Assembly: GCF_029028005.1 (NCBI RefSeq)
Contig: NZ_JAOTPO010000002.1
Coordinates: 248,001 to 312,000, forward strand
Length of the DNA: 64,000 nt
Direction of reading: 5' to 3'
Origin: Alkalihalobacterium chitinilyticum
GTDB lineage: Bacteria; Bacillota; Bacilli; Bacillales; Bacillaceae_F
The notes under the pieces are model-generated. The model did not search any database. It was not told where the DNA came from and saw nothing but the letters and a program-made list of their open reading frames with translations. This document shows, piece after piece, positions 45,433-54,597 of this stretch (positions are counted from its first letter, which is position 1; every line of letters begins with the position of its first letter). A program made the position numbers and the translations under genes.

Positions 45433-46458
45433 ATGAAAAAGTGGATGAAATTTGTCGGGACTGCGGCTGTCGGTCTAATGGCGCTAACTGCATGTGGTGG
45501 GCAGCAAAGTAGTGCACCAGCTGAACCAGAAGAAAGTAATGCTGGAGAAGAAGCACCAGCAGAAGAGGAAATTACGTTTAAAATTGGGGCAACTCAAATC
45601 GTAGAGCATCCATCACTAGATGCTGCTTACGAAGGCTTCCAAAAAGCGCTAGAAGATGCTGGACTTTCTGTATCCTATGATTTCCAAAGTGCACAAGGTG
45701 ACCAAAACAACGTTCATACGATTGCAAATAACTTTGTTGCGAATAATGTAGATCTAATCTTTACAAATTCAACAGTAAGTACATTAGGTGCATTAAATGC
45801 TACTAACGAAATTCCAATCGTCTTTGCTTCAGTTTCAGACCCAGTTGCAGCGGGACTTGTAACTGCATTAGACGAGCCGGGTGAAAACATTACAGGTGTT
45901 ATCGATCTACATCCTGAATTTACACAAAAAACTGTACAATTCATTGAAGAACACTTTGAAGGGGCAACAGTAGGTATCATTATTGACTCAGGTGAGCAAA
46001 ACTCAATCGCTCAATTAGAAGCGGTAAAAGCAGCTATGGAAGGTACTAGCCTTACTCTAGTAGAGCGAAGTGTAGATTCTTCAGCTGTAGTAGCTGAGGC
46101 AGCTCGTTCATTGGCTGACCGCGTAGATGTTTTCCTAATGACAACAGATAACACAGTCGTTCAAGGTCTTGGTGCTTTAGTTGGCGTAGCTAATGACTAT
46201 GATATTCCGTTAATTGTAGGTGATCCTGAGTCATTAGAAGGCGGTGGATTTGCAACTTATGGAGTTGACTTCTTCTCCATTGGTTACCGTGCAGGTGAAA
46301 TGGCAGTACAAATTCTAAAAGGGGAAAAAGTACCTTCTGAAATTAATGTAGAAATTCCACCAGAACTTACACTGCTTATCAATAAAAAAGCTGCTGAAGA
46401 ACAAGGGGTGGAGTGGAACGATCAATGGGAAGAAACTGCTGAAGTAATTAATAATTAA
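45433..46458 (+). CDS. TrpX-like ABC transporter substrate-binding lipoprotein
   Basis: The 341-residue lipoprotein (MALTACGG lipobox) belongs to the ABC_sub_bind family. Motifs are VEHPSLDAAYEGFQKALEDA, DLIFTNSTVSTLGALNATNE, IPIVFASVSDPVAAGLV and YDIPLIVGDPESLEGGGFAT. Relatives (TrpX) serve tryptophan or tyrosine uptake in Firmicutes, but the ligand here is not proven. The permease and ATPase genes follow after a 337-bp gap that contains a MITE-like element. Confidence 0.88.
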   Translation: MKKWMKFVGTAAVGLMALTACGGQQSSAPAEPEESNAGEEAPAEEEITFKIGATQIVEHPSLDAAYEGFQKALEDAGLSVSYDFQSAQGDQNNVHTIANNFVANNVDLIFTNSTVSTLGALNATNEIPIVFASVSDPVAAGLVTALDEPGENITGVIDLHPEFTQKTVQFIEEHFEGATVGIIIDSGEQNSIAQLEAVKAAMEGTSLTLVERSVDSSAVVAEAARSLADRVDVFLMTTDNTVVQGLGALVGVANDYDIPLIVGDPESLEGGGFATYGVDFFSIGYRAGEMAVQILKGEKVPSEINVEIPPELTLLINKKAAEEQGVEWNDQWEETAEVINN

Positions 46459-46480
46459 TAAAAAAATAGAAATAGTGTGT

Positions 46481-46687
46481 GTTCAAAAAGGAGGACAAAA
46501 AGATCCGAGAAGTTCGAGGAAGCGCAGTCTCCGAGCATAAAGCTGGTTGCTCCGTAAGCATAATCCTCGCACGCCGGAAAAGTGTACTTCTTTTCCAAGG
46601 ACTGGAGCGTATGGTGTTAATACGTGAAGAGCGGAAGAGCAAGCTGACGAAGTAATTCGACAGATATTTTTCCCGGACTTTTTGAAC
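46481..46687. mobile_element. MITE-like element with GTTCAAAAAG terminal inverted repeats
   Basis: The 207-bp element begins GTTCAAAAAG (46481-46490) and ends CTTTTTGAAC (46678-46687), a perfect 10-bp inverted pair. Partial complementarity continues inward for about 20 more bp (ACAAAAAGATC against ATATTTTTCCC). It contains no ORF of size and is GC-richer than its surroundings. It sits 22 bp after the binding-protein stop, inside what should be one operon. Confidence 0.75.
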
Positions 46688-46705
46688 AACCTCTTATAAA
46701 GGCGG

Positions 46706-46751
46706 GACTGGCTCAAGATGTATCCACTATAGGATTAGCTTTGAGTCAGTC
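46706..46751 (+). other. Stem-loop before the ABC permease gene
   Basis: GACTGGCTCAA (46706-46716) pairs with TTGAGTCAGTC (46741-46751) with one wobble, loop 24 nt, and no T run after it. It could protect the 5' end of a processed permease/ATPase message or attenuate transcription. Confidence 0.5.
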
Positions 46752-46795
46752 ACGTTACTAGAGAAGAAATAATAGTTAGAGAGGAAGAGGTCACC

Positions 46796-47791
46796 ATGTT
46801 TATCGCAATATTCGGCTCAATTGAATCTGGAATCATTTATGCACTTATGGCACTAGGGGTCTACCTCACCTTTCGCATCCTTGATTTCCCCGACCTGACT
46901 GTAGACGGGAGCTTTGTGACAGGAGCAGCAGTTGCTGCTATGATGATTATCAATGGATATTCTCCAATCATCGCAACATTAGCCGCTGTTATTGCTGGTT
47001 TTATTGCTGGTTGTGTCACAGGGATTCTTCATACGAAAGGTAAAATTAATCCGTTGCTGTCCGGTATATTAATGATGATCGCTCTTTATTCCATTAATTT
47101 AAGAATTATGGGGCGACCGAATTTACCATTGTTAAATGAAACGACACTTGTCAAACAGCTAACTGCGTTTTGGCAAAACCTCGGATTTGACCAATTTTTT
47201 AATGGCATTATAACGTTTTTAGGCGTACCACAGCTTCCACGTACATGGGCAGTCGTATTCTTTGCCCTTATCGTTACGTTAACTGTAAAAGTTTTATTGG
47301 ACCTATTCTTAAAAACAGAAGTTGGTTTAGCACTTAGAGCAACAGGGGATAACAAACGAATGATTCGCAGTTTCTCAGCCAATACCGACTATTTAATCAT
47401 TCTAGGTTTAGGTATTTCAAATGGACTAGTTGCTTTATCTGGAGCTTTAATTGCTCAATATGGCGGCTTTGCCGATGTTGGGATGGGTATTGGGATGATT
47501 ATTATAGGACTTGCATCCGTAATTATCGGTGAAGCTCTATTCGGAACAAAGACAATTGCTCGAACAACGTTAGCGGTTATAGGTGGAGCCATCATCTATC
47601 GAATCGTTTTAACACTAGCGCTAAGAGTCGAGTTTTTAGAAACAGGAGATATGAAATTAATTACGGCTGTTATTGTAGTTGCAGCACTCGTTACCCCGAA
47701 AATACTTGCTGCTCGTAGAGAAAAACGGCGACGATTAAAGAAGCGTGCCGAACTTTCACAAATAGGGGGGAATGGAAATGTTGCATCTTAA
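46796..47791 (+). CDS. TrpY-like ABC transporter permease
   Basis: A 331-residue membrane protein with about nine hydrophobic segments of the branched-chain-type permease fold. It has GSIESGIIYALMALGVYLTF and FPDLTVDGSFVTGAAVAA, and GLALRATGDNKRMIRSFSAN, the contact loop to the ATPase. The basic C-terminal tail (AARREKRRRLKKRAE) overlaps the start of the ATPase gene by 14 bp. GAGGAAGAGG lies upstream of the ATG. Confidence 0.9.
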   Translation: MFIAIFGSIESGIIYALMALGVYLTFRILDFPDLTVDGSFVTGAAVAAMMIINGYSPIIATLAAVIAGFIAGCVTGILHTKGKINPLLSGILMMIALYSINLRIMGRPNLPLLNETTLVKQLTAFWQNLGFDQFFNGIITFLGVPQLPRTWAVVFFALIVTLTVKVLLDLFLKTEVGLALRATGDNKRMIRSFSANTDYLIILGLGISNGLVALSGALIAQYGGFADVGMGIGMIIIGLASVIIGEALFGTKTIARTTLAVIGGAIIYRIVLTLALRVEFLETGDMKLITAVIVVAALVTPKILAARREKRRRLKKRAELSQIGGNGNVAS

Positions 47792-48572
47792 TAACATTAG
47801 CATTACCTTCAACGAAGGTACGCTGGATGAAAAAAAAGCTTTACAAAATATTAATCTAGAATTAAATTCGGGAGACTTTATTACGGTGATCGGGAGTAAT
47901 GGAGCTGGGAAGTCCACTTTGATGAATACCATTTCTGGAACACTATCCCCAGATGTCGGTGACGTTGTCATTGACGGTAAACCTGTTACACACTTACCTG
48001 AATACAAACGCTCTACATTAATTGGCCGTGTCTTCCAAGACCCTATGGCAGGAACGGCGCCAACGATGACAATTCAAGAAAACTTAGCGATGGCTTATTC
48101 ACGTAATAAAAAAAGGTCGCTTCGATTTGGAGTAACGAAAAAAAGAAAAGACATGTTTCGGGAGTATTTAGCAACGTTAAATTTAGGTTTAGAAGATCGC
48201 CTTACAGCAAAAGTAGGATTGTTGTCTGGTGGAGAGCGCCAAGCATTGTCTCTTTTAATGGCTACTTTTACTGAACCGAAAATTCTTTTGTTAGATGAAC
48301 ACACAGCTGCGCTTGATCCTTCAAGAGCTGAACTTATTACCCGTCTGACAGGGGAGATTGTCAGTAACTTTAATTTAACTACTTTAATGGTTACTCATAA
48401 TATGCAACAAGCGTTAGACTTAGGGAATCGACTCATTATGATGGATAAAGGGCAAATTATCTTTGATGTGCAAGGAGAAGATAAACAAAATCTAACGATT
48501 GAAAAGCTATTAAACGAGTTCCAACGTATCCGTGGAGAGCAAATGGCAAGTGATAGAGCTGTCCTTGGGTAA
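47778..48572 (+). CDS. TrpZ-like ABC transporter ATP-binding protein
   Basis: The 264-residue ATPase of the same importer has Walker A GSNGAGKSTL, signature LSGGERQALSLLMA, Walker B ILLLDEHTAALDP and switch VTHNMQQALD. Glu of the Walker B end is followed by HTAA instead of PTAG, a variant common in this subfamily. The ATG at 47778 is 7 nt from GGGGGG; the ATG at 47772 is too close to it. Confidence 0.9.
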   Translation: MLHLNNISITFNEGTLDEKKALQNINLELNSGDFITVIGSNGAGKSTLMNTISGTLSPDVGDVVIDGKPVTHLPEYKRSTLIGRVFQDPMAGTAPTMTIQENLAMAYSRNKKRSLRFGVTKKRKDMFREYLATLNLGLEDRLTAKVGLLSGGERQALSLLMATFTEPKILLLDEHTAALDPSRAELITRLTGEIVSNFNLTTLMVTHNMQQALDLGNRLIMMDKGQIIFDVQGEDKQNLTIEKLLNEFQRIRGEQMASDRAVLG

Positions 48573-48611
48573 ATAATTGATTTTAGAAAAATTATCTTGG
48601 TTTCATTCTTA

Positions 48612-48650
48612 CGGGAGCGCAGACACTTTAGAGTCGGCTCTCTTTTCATT
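48612..48650 (+). terminator. Probable terminator of the TrpXYZ-like operon
   Basis: An imperfect stem (GGGAGC-AGAC near 48613-48624 with AGTCGGCTCTC near 48632-48641) is followed by TTTTCATTT. Confidence 0.45.
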
Positions 48651-48735
48651 TAATATTACTAAAATATAAGCATATTTATTTAAACTTATTTAGTATAATA
48701 GTCTGGTGTTATTATTACTAAATGAGGTTGAGTCT

Positions 48736-49623
48736 ATGTTAACTAGGAAATTAGTTTTGTATATTATTTCTATTATTATTTTGTTTTGTTCAGGGTGCTC
48801 TATTTTAGGTAACAATGTTGAAGCTACTGAGGAAAGTAACATCTTATCTAAGAATGAAGGAGAAGAGACTTTAGATGCTGTAAAATTGCTTTCTGAACCA
48901 GATAGAAGCGGTTATCCATTAAGCAAAATTGAAGGAAGTCATAATGTTGATGAAAACTTTATAAAAGAGAATAGGTCTAATCATCAAGTAGAAATACCAA
49001 GTGAGGTAAAGCTGAAGCAAGTTGCTTTGACTTTTGATGACGGGCCTCACCGAGATGTCACGCCATTAATATTAGATGCTCTTAAAGAGAAGGGTGCACA
49101 AGCAACTTTTTTTGTAATTGGAAGTAGTGTTGATTTATATCCTGACATTATGATGCGTATAGTAGAAGAGGGTCATGAGATTGGAAATCATACATGGGGT
49201 CATACGGACTTAACCAAATTAACTAGAAGTGAAATTAAGGACGAAATTCATTTAACACAACAAGCAATTGAACGAACGACAGGAGTTACTCCAACTCTTA
49301 TGCGGCCACCTTTTGGTACGTATAATCAATTGATGACAGAAATGATACCGTTGCCTATTATCATGTGGTCGATTGATTCGCGGGATTGGAAAACGCGTCA
49401 TAAAGAAACAATTACTCAGGATGTGCTAAGTGATGTAGAAGATGGTTCTATTGTTTTATTTCACGATATTTATTACTCTACTTATGAAGCATTAATTGAA
49501 ATAATCAATCATCTTGAAGTAGAAGGGTATGACTTTGTAACAGTCACGCAATTACTTCAAGAAAGTGATGATACTGAAACCTTACAATCAGGTAAAGTTT
49601 ATTCCGTTAAAAGAAAGATGTAA
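48736..49623 (+). CDS. Polysaccharide deacetylase lipoprotein (NodB domain)
   Basis: A surface lipoprotein of 295 residues from the ATG at 48736 (GAGG upstream). The lipobox is LFCSGCS. The NodB homology domain (about 95-275) shows VALTFDDGPHRDVTPLIL with catalytic Asp-Asp, HEIGNHTWGHTDL with the metal-binding histidines, MRPPFGTYN and IIMWSIDSRDW. It probably removes acetyl groups from peptidoglycan or another cell-surface glycan. It stands alone. Confidence 0.92.
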   Translation: MLTRKLVLYIISIIILFCSGCSILGNNVEATEESNILSKNEGEETLDAVKLLSEPDRSGYPLSKIEGSHNVDENFIKENRSNHQVEIPSEVKLKQVALTFDDGPHRDVTPLILDALKEKGAQATFFVIGSSVDLYPDIMMRIVEEGHEIGNHTWGHTDLTKLTRSEIKDEIHLTQQAIERTTGVTPTLMRPPFGTYNQLMTEMIPLPIIMWSIDSRDWKTRHKETITQDVLSDVEDGSIVLFHDIYYSTYEALIEIINHLEVEGYDFVTVTQLLQESDDTETLQSGKVYSVKRKM

Positions 49624-49677
49624 GTGAAAACCTAATGTTTTGAGATATAAACAAAATTTATAGAGTAGGTGGTTACT

Positions 49678-50583
49678 GTGAGATTTGTTACATTCGAATA
49701 TAAAGGGCAACAAAGTATAGGCTTGCTAAATGACGATCAAACGAGAGTTATTGATCTTGCCAGCGTGTTAAATGAAAAAGGAAGTACTATTAACATTCCA
49801 AGTACGCTACTGGAAGCAATTGACCTAGGGGAAACTTTTATCGATGAAGTTACATCTAGTTTTCAATGGCTTGAAAAAAGAAACATCGAGGATTATTCGT
49901 TCTATCTAAAAGATCCTGAATTGAGGTTATTAGCTCCCATTCCTAGACCGAGCAAAAATATTTTTTGCGTAGGTAAAAATTATGCAGCACATGCGATCGA
50001 AATGGGAAGTGCTGCTGATATCCCTGAACATTTATTAATGTTTACGAAAGCGCCAACTACTGTAATTGGGACAGAAGAAACCGTCTTCAATCATGCACAT
50101 ATAACGAGTCAATTGGATTATGAAGGCGAAATTGCTGTCATCATTGGAAAGAAGGGTACGGCTATAAAGGAAGAAGAAGCGTATGATTACATATTTGGCT
50201 ATACACTTCTTAACGATATTACTGCAAGAGACCTTCAAAAGAAGCATAAACAATTCTTTCTTGGAAAAAGTTTAGATACGACTTGCCCTATGGGGCCATG
50301 GATTACTCACTCGAGCCTAGTAAAGGACAGTGTGCTAAAAATAGAAACGAAAGTAAATGGAGAATTGAGACAAAAAGGAAGTATAGACCAGATGATATTC
50401 TCTATTCCGACAATTCTTTCGGTTATTTCCCAAGGAATGACGTTAGAGCCTGGTGATATTATTGCAACGGGTACTCCATCAGGTGTAGGAAGTGGATTTA
50501 GTCCACCTAAATACTTGAAGTCTGGTGATGAAATAGAAATTCGTGTAGATGAATTAGGTGTCTTAACAAATACAATTCAATGA
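49678..50583 (+). CDS. Fumarylacetoacetate hydrolase (FAH) family enzyme
   Basis: A 301-residue member of the FAH superfamily (acylpyruvases, oxaloacetate decarboxylases, hydratase/decarboxylases). The small N-terminal domain is followed by FCVGKNYAAHAIEMG, LDYEGEIAVIIGKKG (metal-binding Glu), LNDITARDLQKKHKQFFLGK and IIATGTPSGVGSG. The start is GTG at 49678 behind AGGTGG; a GTG nine bases earlier is also in frame. The specific reaction cannot be fixed, as nearby genes give no pathway. Confidence 0.88.
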   Translation: MRFVTFEYKGQQSIGLLNDDQTRVIDLASVLNEKGSTINIPSTLLEAIDLGETFIDEVTSSFQWLEKRNIEDYSFYLKDPELRLLAPIPRPSKNIFCVGKNYAAHAIEMGSAADIPEHLLMFTKAPTTVIGTEETVFNHAHITSQLDYEGEIAVIIGKKGTAIKEEEAYDYIFGYTLLNDITARDLQKKHKQFFLGKSLDTTCPMGPWITHSSLVKDSVLKIETKVNGELRQKGSIDQMIFSIPTILSVISQGMTLEPGDIIATGTPSGVGSGFSPPKYLKSGDEIEIRVDELGVLTNTIQ

Positions 50584-50593
50584 CGTTAATAGA

Positions 50594-50676
50594 AGGCTAA
50601 GTCCAGCTAGTCAGACCCATACTCTTTTGTAATTCAATTTTCAAAAGGAAGGAGGGGCTGACTAAGGATTTAGCCT
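50594..50676. repeat. Large hairpin element between convergent genes
   Basis: A 21-nt left arm (50594-50614) pairs with a 19-nt right arm (50658-50676), with two extra bases in the left arm and one further mismatch. Inside, CCC/GGG and CTTTTG/CAAAAG give a second inverted repeat, so the whole 83 bp folds into one rod. It lies between the convergent FAH and lipoprotein genes and could terminate both, though T runs are weak. It may also be a small palindromic mobile repeat. Confidence 0.65.
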
Positions 50677-51442
50677 ATTTAAATGTTATCGTTATTGGAA
50701 AGTCCCAAAGTTGATCTTGGAGACGGTGTCTTTTGATTTTTATAGTGAATGGGTCGGGAATTTCCATAGCAAATTCATAATTCGCTATTAGAGAATGATT
50801 GAATTTACCAACTTCTGTAGAAGTGAAAACAGGATAGACTTCTTCACCTGAATGGATCATAGTCGTTTCCAGACCTTGAATTTGATGCACATCTTCAATA
50901 TAGAGAGTCAATTTCTTGCCTTCCGTTTGAACTTTAGCTATGTTTAAATCATTTAACATGTTATGTTCGCTGTTATGGTTCAAATTTTCAAACAGGATAG
51001 ACTGGCGGTAATAAAGAGGTTTGGCATAGAATATCACTGACAATTCCTTACTATCTTTGTCTAATTCGGGTTGGAAGTATTGTTTGAAATAAACTTTATT
51101 TTCAGGAAAAGGTTCCCCAGCATCGTTGGTCGAGATAATTTCTGTTTTAATACTTTCATATTGATTCCCTAAGTCATCCTCAAGGACTCGTTGTAAAGCA
51201 AATGAGAAATGACTTTCATCAATTGGAAACGGACCAATCGGTATAACTTCAAAAGACAGATAGAACCCATTATCATCATTTAAAAGGGTACTAGAGTGGC
51301 CGTCATATGTGACTGAGAGATGTTGATTTTCAAAATGTGAAGGAGAGGCCGTTGATTTAGATGCATTCGTTGGATTCCCTAAGTTACAACCACTTAGGAT
51401 GAATATCAGAATAAATAGAAAAGAATAAATCCGAAGTTTCAT
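50675..51442 (-). CDS. Hypothetical lipoprotein
   Basis: A 255-residue secreted lipoprotein. The signal peptide ends in FILSGCN. The mature part is beta-rich, begins with a Ser/Thr-rich linker and carries no motif I recognise (HLSVTYDGHSSTLLNDDNGF, later IQGLETTMIHSGEEVYP). The ATG at 51442 has GAGAGGTG upstream. Its last codons overlap the hairpin at 50594-50676. It may be an immunoglobulin-like or DUF4352-type surface protein, but I cannot show this. Confidence 0.72.
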   Translation of the reverse strand: MKLRIYSFLFILIFILSGCNLGNPTNASKSTASPSHFENQHLSVTYDGHSSTLLNDDNGFYLSFEVIPIGPFPIDESHFSFALQRVLEDDLGNQYESIKTEIISTNDAGEPFPENKVYFKQYFQPELDKDSKELSVIFYAKPLYYRQSILFENLNHNSEHNMLNDLNIAKVQTEGKKLTLYIEDVHQIQGLETTMIHSGEEVYPVFTSTEVGKFNHSLIANYEFAMEIPDPFTIKIKRHRLQDQLWDFPITITFK

Positions 51443-51517
51443 GACACACACCTCTCACAATAAAGATAGTTCTATTCTATCATTTTCTGCTTTTGTCGAA
51501 TAGTAAATAAATAATAG

Positions 51518-51550
51518 AAAAAAGGCTGACAGTTTTTGTCAGCCTTTTAA
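51518..51550 (-). terminator. Terminator downstream of kamA
   Basis: AAAGGCTGAC (51521-51530) pairs perfectly with GTCAGCCTTT (51538-51547) around a 7-nt loop. Read leftward it is followed by six T. It lies beyond the short repeat that touches the kamA stop. Confidence 0.9.
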
Positions 51551-51587
51551 AGATGTCTAGCTTCATGGACGCTAGCGCTTTTCTTAC
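51550..51587. repeat. Mosaic 3'-UTR repeat, minimal copy C
   Basis: This 38-bp derivative keeps both ends of the family: AAGATGTCTAGCTTCA at the left and AGCGCTTTTCTTA at the right. It touches the kamA stop codon at 51588, just as copies A and B touch the stops of their genes. Confidence 0.7.
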
Positions 51588-52769
51588 TTATTTAACGAGT
51601 TCTTTACCTTTTTTTGCTTGTGGTACATCAGGTAGTTCATTAACAGAGACAACTTTATCCGTTCTCTTTGTTGGTTTGGTCCAATACTGCTCGTTTCCAG
51701 GTAGATCATCAAACCAAGCAGCATCCTTAGGACAGTCTAGGACCATAAATTTGCCATACTCATTGTCACGTGATTGGTGGTATTTTAAGTAGGCTTTTCC
51801 ATTTTCAATTGCTAAAATTTCGATTTTACCTGAAGTATGACTCATTGATAAGCGAACTCGTTTACCTAAACCAGATGTACGAGCTTTTGCGCCTTCAACG
51901 ATATTATATACTTCCTCGAGTGATAATACGAAATCTTTGTTTCCTGCAACCGGGCGGTTTACAAAGAAATAGTATGGTGTTACACCAGCCCAAGATAGCT
52001 TATCTAGTAATTCACCTAAAACGACTGGGTCATCGTTAATTCCTCTTAATACTGGAGTTTGGTTGACTACAATGGCACCCGCATCATGAAGAGCTTGGAA
52101 TCCTTTTCTCGCTTCATCTGTAATTTCTACTGGGTGGTTAATATGTGCCATAATATAAATCCGTTTTTCTGGTGTTGAGAATTCACGAATTAAATTTAAT
52201 AATTCTTCGTCTTCGTAGATACGCATCGGGTTAAATACTGGTAATTTAGAACCGATACGGATAATTTTTACGTGATCAATTGCACGTAGTTTTTCTAAAA
52301 TATAACGAAGTTTTTTCGTCGCAAGAATTAACGGGTCTCCACCAGTAAGTAGAACATTATTAATCTCTGGAGTATTCGCAATGTATTCTAACCCTGGATC
52401 TACATCAGACATCGCTTCTTTAACATCGTTACGGAATAAACGCTTCCGGAAACAATATCGGCAATACGCTCCGCAAACCTCAGAACAGATAAGTAGTGCT
52501 GTTGTTTTATATTTATGCTGACACCCAGGAACTGCGTAGTTGGTGTCTTCATCGGAAGCATCCCAGCGCCCATACTCATCTAATTCGTTCTCGTTCGGTA
52601 TGACCAACTTCCGTATAGGATCGTTCGGATTATTCCAATCAATTAAACTTAAGTAGTACTCATTAACTCTGAAAACAAACTTATCAGTAATTTGTTTAAG
52701 TTTTTCTCTTTCCTCTTTTGGAATTTGCTCAAGTTTGTCTATGTTCATAATGTACTTTGGCTGAGCCAC
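51588..52769 (-). CDS. kamA: Lysine 2,3-aminomutase (KamA)
   Basis: A radical SAM, PLP-dependent enzyme that converts L-lysine to L-beta-lysine. From the GTG at 52769 (GGAGG 9 nt upstream) it has 393 residues. CGAYCRYCFRKRLF holds the CxxxCxxC iron-sulfur motif, NVLLTGGDPLI the SAM-binding region, and RVRLSMSHTSGKIE the PLP-lysine region. The C-terminal zinc-type region seems shortened relative to clostridial enzymes. In B. subtilis kamA (yodO) sits with an acetyltransferase for N-acetyl-beta-lysine; no such gene is adjacent here. Confidence 0.93.
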   Translation of the reverse strand: MAQPKYIMNIDKLEQIPKEEREKLKQITDKFVFRVNEYYLSLIDWNNPNDPIRKLVIPNENELDEYGRWDASDEDTNYAVPGCQHKYKTTALLICSEVCGAYCRYCFRKRLFRNDVKEAMSDVDPGLEYIANTPEINNVLLTGGDPLILATKKLRYILEKLRAIDHVKIIRIGSKLPVFNPMRIYEDEELLNLIREFSTPEKRIYIMAHINHPVEITDEARKGFQALHDAGAIVVNQTPVLRGINDDPVVLGELLDKLSWAGVTPYYFFVNRPVAGNKDFVLSLEEVYNIVEGAKARTSGLGKRVRLSMSHTSGKIEILAIENGKAYLKYHQSRDNEYGKFMVLDCPKDAAWFDDLPGNEQYWTKPTKRTDKVVSVNELPDVPQAKKGKELVK

Positions 52770-53182
52770 AACTATCAACCTCCAATATTCGTATTCTAGC
52801 AATATTATAGCAAGGGGAGTAGAAAAACGTCAAAAAAGAAAGAAATGATTAGAAATATAAATGAAATGAAGGATTTAATTCAAATAATATAAAGGAAATG
52901 CTTTTAATGATAGTTGACATTCATTTAAATTAATAGATGATAGATGAAAGTGAAATTTCATTTGGAGTGGGGTAGTGGCATTATTGTGTTGGAGTACAAA
53001 ATAAAATAGGCTAAATTTCAGGCCCAAATGTAATCGGATTGTTCAAGTTTGAATTTTTTACTTCATAATATATAGAAATGAATAAAATAATTCATATTCT
53101 TTTGAAGAAGTATATAATTATGAAATGTACCCTTCATTTTTAAAAAGTCGTGAAGTGAAAAAATACATTGGGGGAAAATACC
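52770..53182. other. Divergent promoter region kamA / aminotransferase
   Basis: About 410 bp are AT-rich and non-coding. A perfect palindrome TGAAATTTCA lies at 52951-52960 and resembles RpiR-family operators. A possible promoter for the aminotransferase reads TTCATA (53091-53096), 16 nt, TATAAT (53113-53118). No gene is visible. Confidence 0.45.
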
Positions 53183-54592
53183 TTGGCTATTAGAAGAGTG
53201 GATCAACATCCAATTGTTGAACTGTCAAAGAAGACAAAAAAGTCTTACGAGTTTTTTGAGCAGTCCAAAGAGGTAATGCCAGGTGGAGTGACTGCTAACA
53301 TCAAGTACTTTGCACCTTATCCAATCGTGATGGAAAAGGCAAATGGTGCATATGTTACTGATTTAGACGGAAATGTGTATATTGATTATTTACTATCTTA
53401 CGGGGCACTTATGCTCGGACATGGGGATACAAGAATTAATGAAGCTGTTATTGAACAATTAGATAAAAATGGAACCAATCTGTTTGGAACTCCACACAGT
53501 CTTGAAATAAAAATGGGAAAGAAAATAAAAGAACATTACCCAAGTATTGAATTATTGCGTTATACCAATTCAGGTACTGAAGCTACACAACTTGCCTTAA
53601 GACTTGCGGCAGCATATACAGGAAAGAATAAAATAGCTAAATTTGAAGGGCACTATCATGGTGGCTATGATCAAGTTTTGTTAAGTGTAAATCCTTCTCT
53701 AAAAGATGCAGGAGACGCTAAGAACCCAAAGGCAGTTATGGAGTCGAAAGGGATGGATACCTTTCATCAAACAAATACGATTATTCTTCCATTTAATGAT
53801 TTTAAAGCATGTGAAAAGATTTTAAGGGCAAATAAGGATGAAATAGGAGCACTTGTTTTAGAACCTGCTCAAGGTGGATTTATGTTAGCAGAAAAGGACT
53901 TTGTCCATCAACTTAGAGATTTAACCGAACAATTAGGGATTGTATTCATATTTGATGAGGTTAAAACAGGTTATCGACTAGCACTTGGTGGTGCACAACA
54001 GTTGTTTAATGTAAAACCTGACTTAACTACATTAGGAAAAGTGGTCGGTGGGGGATATCCAATTGGTATTGTCGGAGGAAAGAAAGAAATTATGATGGAG
54101 AGCGCTCCAACCATTGCAGCGGATGTTTTCGATACGAGCCAAAGTAAGAACTCTTCAGCTAAAGATGTTCTGTTCCATAGTGGAACCTATAATGGACATC
54201 CAACCATTTTAGCTGCAGGACTAAGAACCATTGAAATTTTAGAAAAAGAATTGGATCGTGTAATTTTGTTAACCGATGAATTAAAAATGCGGTTAGAGAA
54301 GTTATTTAAATCCTATAATATTCCAATGAAAGCGGTTGGCACGGGTTCCATATTTAGTGTAATATTGACTGAGAAAGATAAAATTCTAAATTATCGAGAC
54401 CTTCAAAAAACCGATCTAACGACAAGAAAAGAGATCGATTTTTATTTACTAGCGGAAGGGATTTATACGAAACCATTAAATCGCTATAGTTTGTCAACTG
54501 CTCATACGATGAAGGAAGTAGAAATGACGATTTTTGCTTATGAAAAAGTATTGAAAAGGTTGTACGGAGGACCTCGGTACTCAAAGGGATGA
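53183..54592 (+). CDS. Class III aminotransferase (glutamate-1-semialdehyde aminomutase-like)
   Basis: A 469-residue PLP enzyme of fold type I. It shows PGGVTANIKYFAPYPIVMEK, YTNSGTEATQLALRLA, KFEGHYHGG, FDEVKTGYR and TLGKVVGGGYPIG, with the PLP lysine in LGK. The overall form is that of GSA aminomutase, but it carries inserts (for example DTSQSKNSSAKD near 315). Its location next to an RpiR regulator argues against tetrapyrrole synthesis and for use of an amino or keto acid. The start is TTG at 53183 behind GGGGG; a TTG at 53168 is also in frame. Its stop overlaps the next ATG. Confidence 0.85.
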   Translation: MAIRRVDQHPIVELSKKTKKSYEFFEQSKEVMPGGVTANIKYFAPYPIVMEKANGAYVTDLDGNVYIDYLLSYGALMLGHGDTRINEAVIEQLDKNGTNLFGTPHSLEIKMGKKIKEHYPSIELLRYTNSGTEATQLALRLAAAYTGKNKIAKFEGHYHGGYDQVLLSVNPSLKDAGDAKNPKAVMESKGMDTFHQTNTIILPFNDFKACEKILRANKDEIGALVLEPAQGGFMLAEKDFVHQLRDLTEQLGIVFIFDEVKTGYRLALGGAQQLFNVKPDLTTLGKVVGGGYPIGIVGGKKEIMMESAPTIAADVFDTSQSKNSSAKDVLFHSGTYNGHPTILAAGLRTIEILEKELDRVILLTDELKMRLEKLFKSYNIPMKAVGTGSIFSVILTEKDKILNYRDLQKTDLTTRKEIDFYLLAEGIYTKPLNRYSLSTAHTMKEVEMTIFAYEKVLKRLYGGPRYSKG

Positions 54593-54597
54593 GGTTT

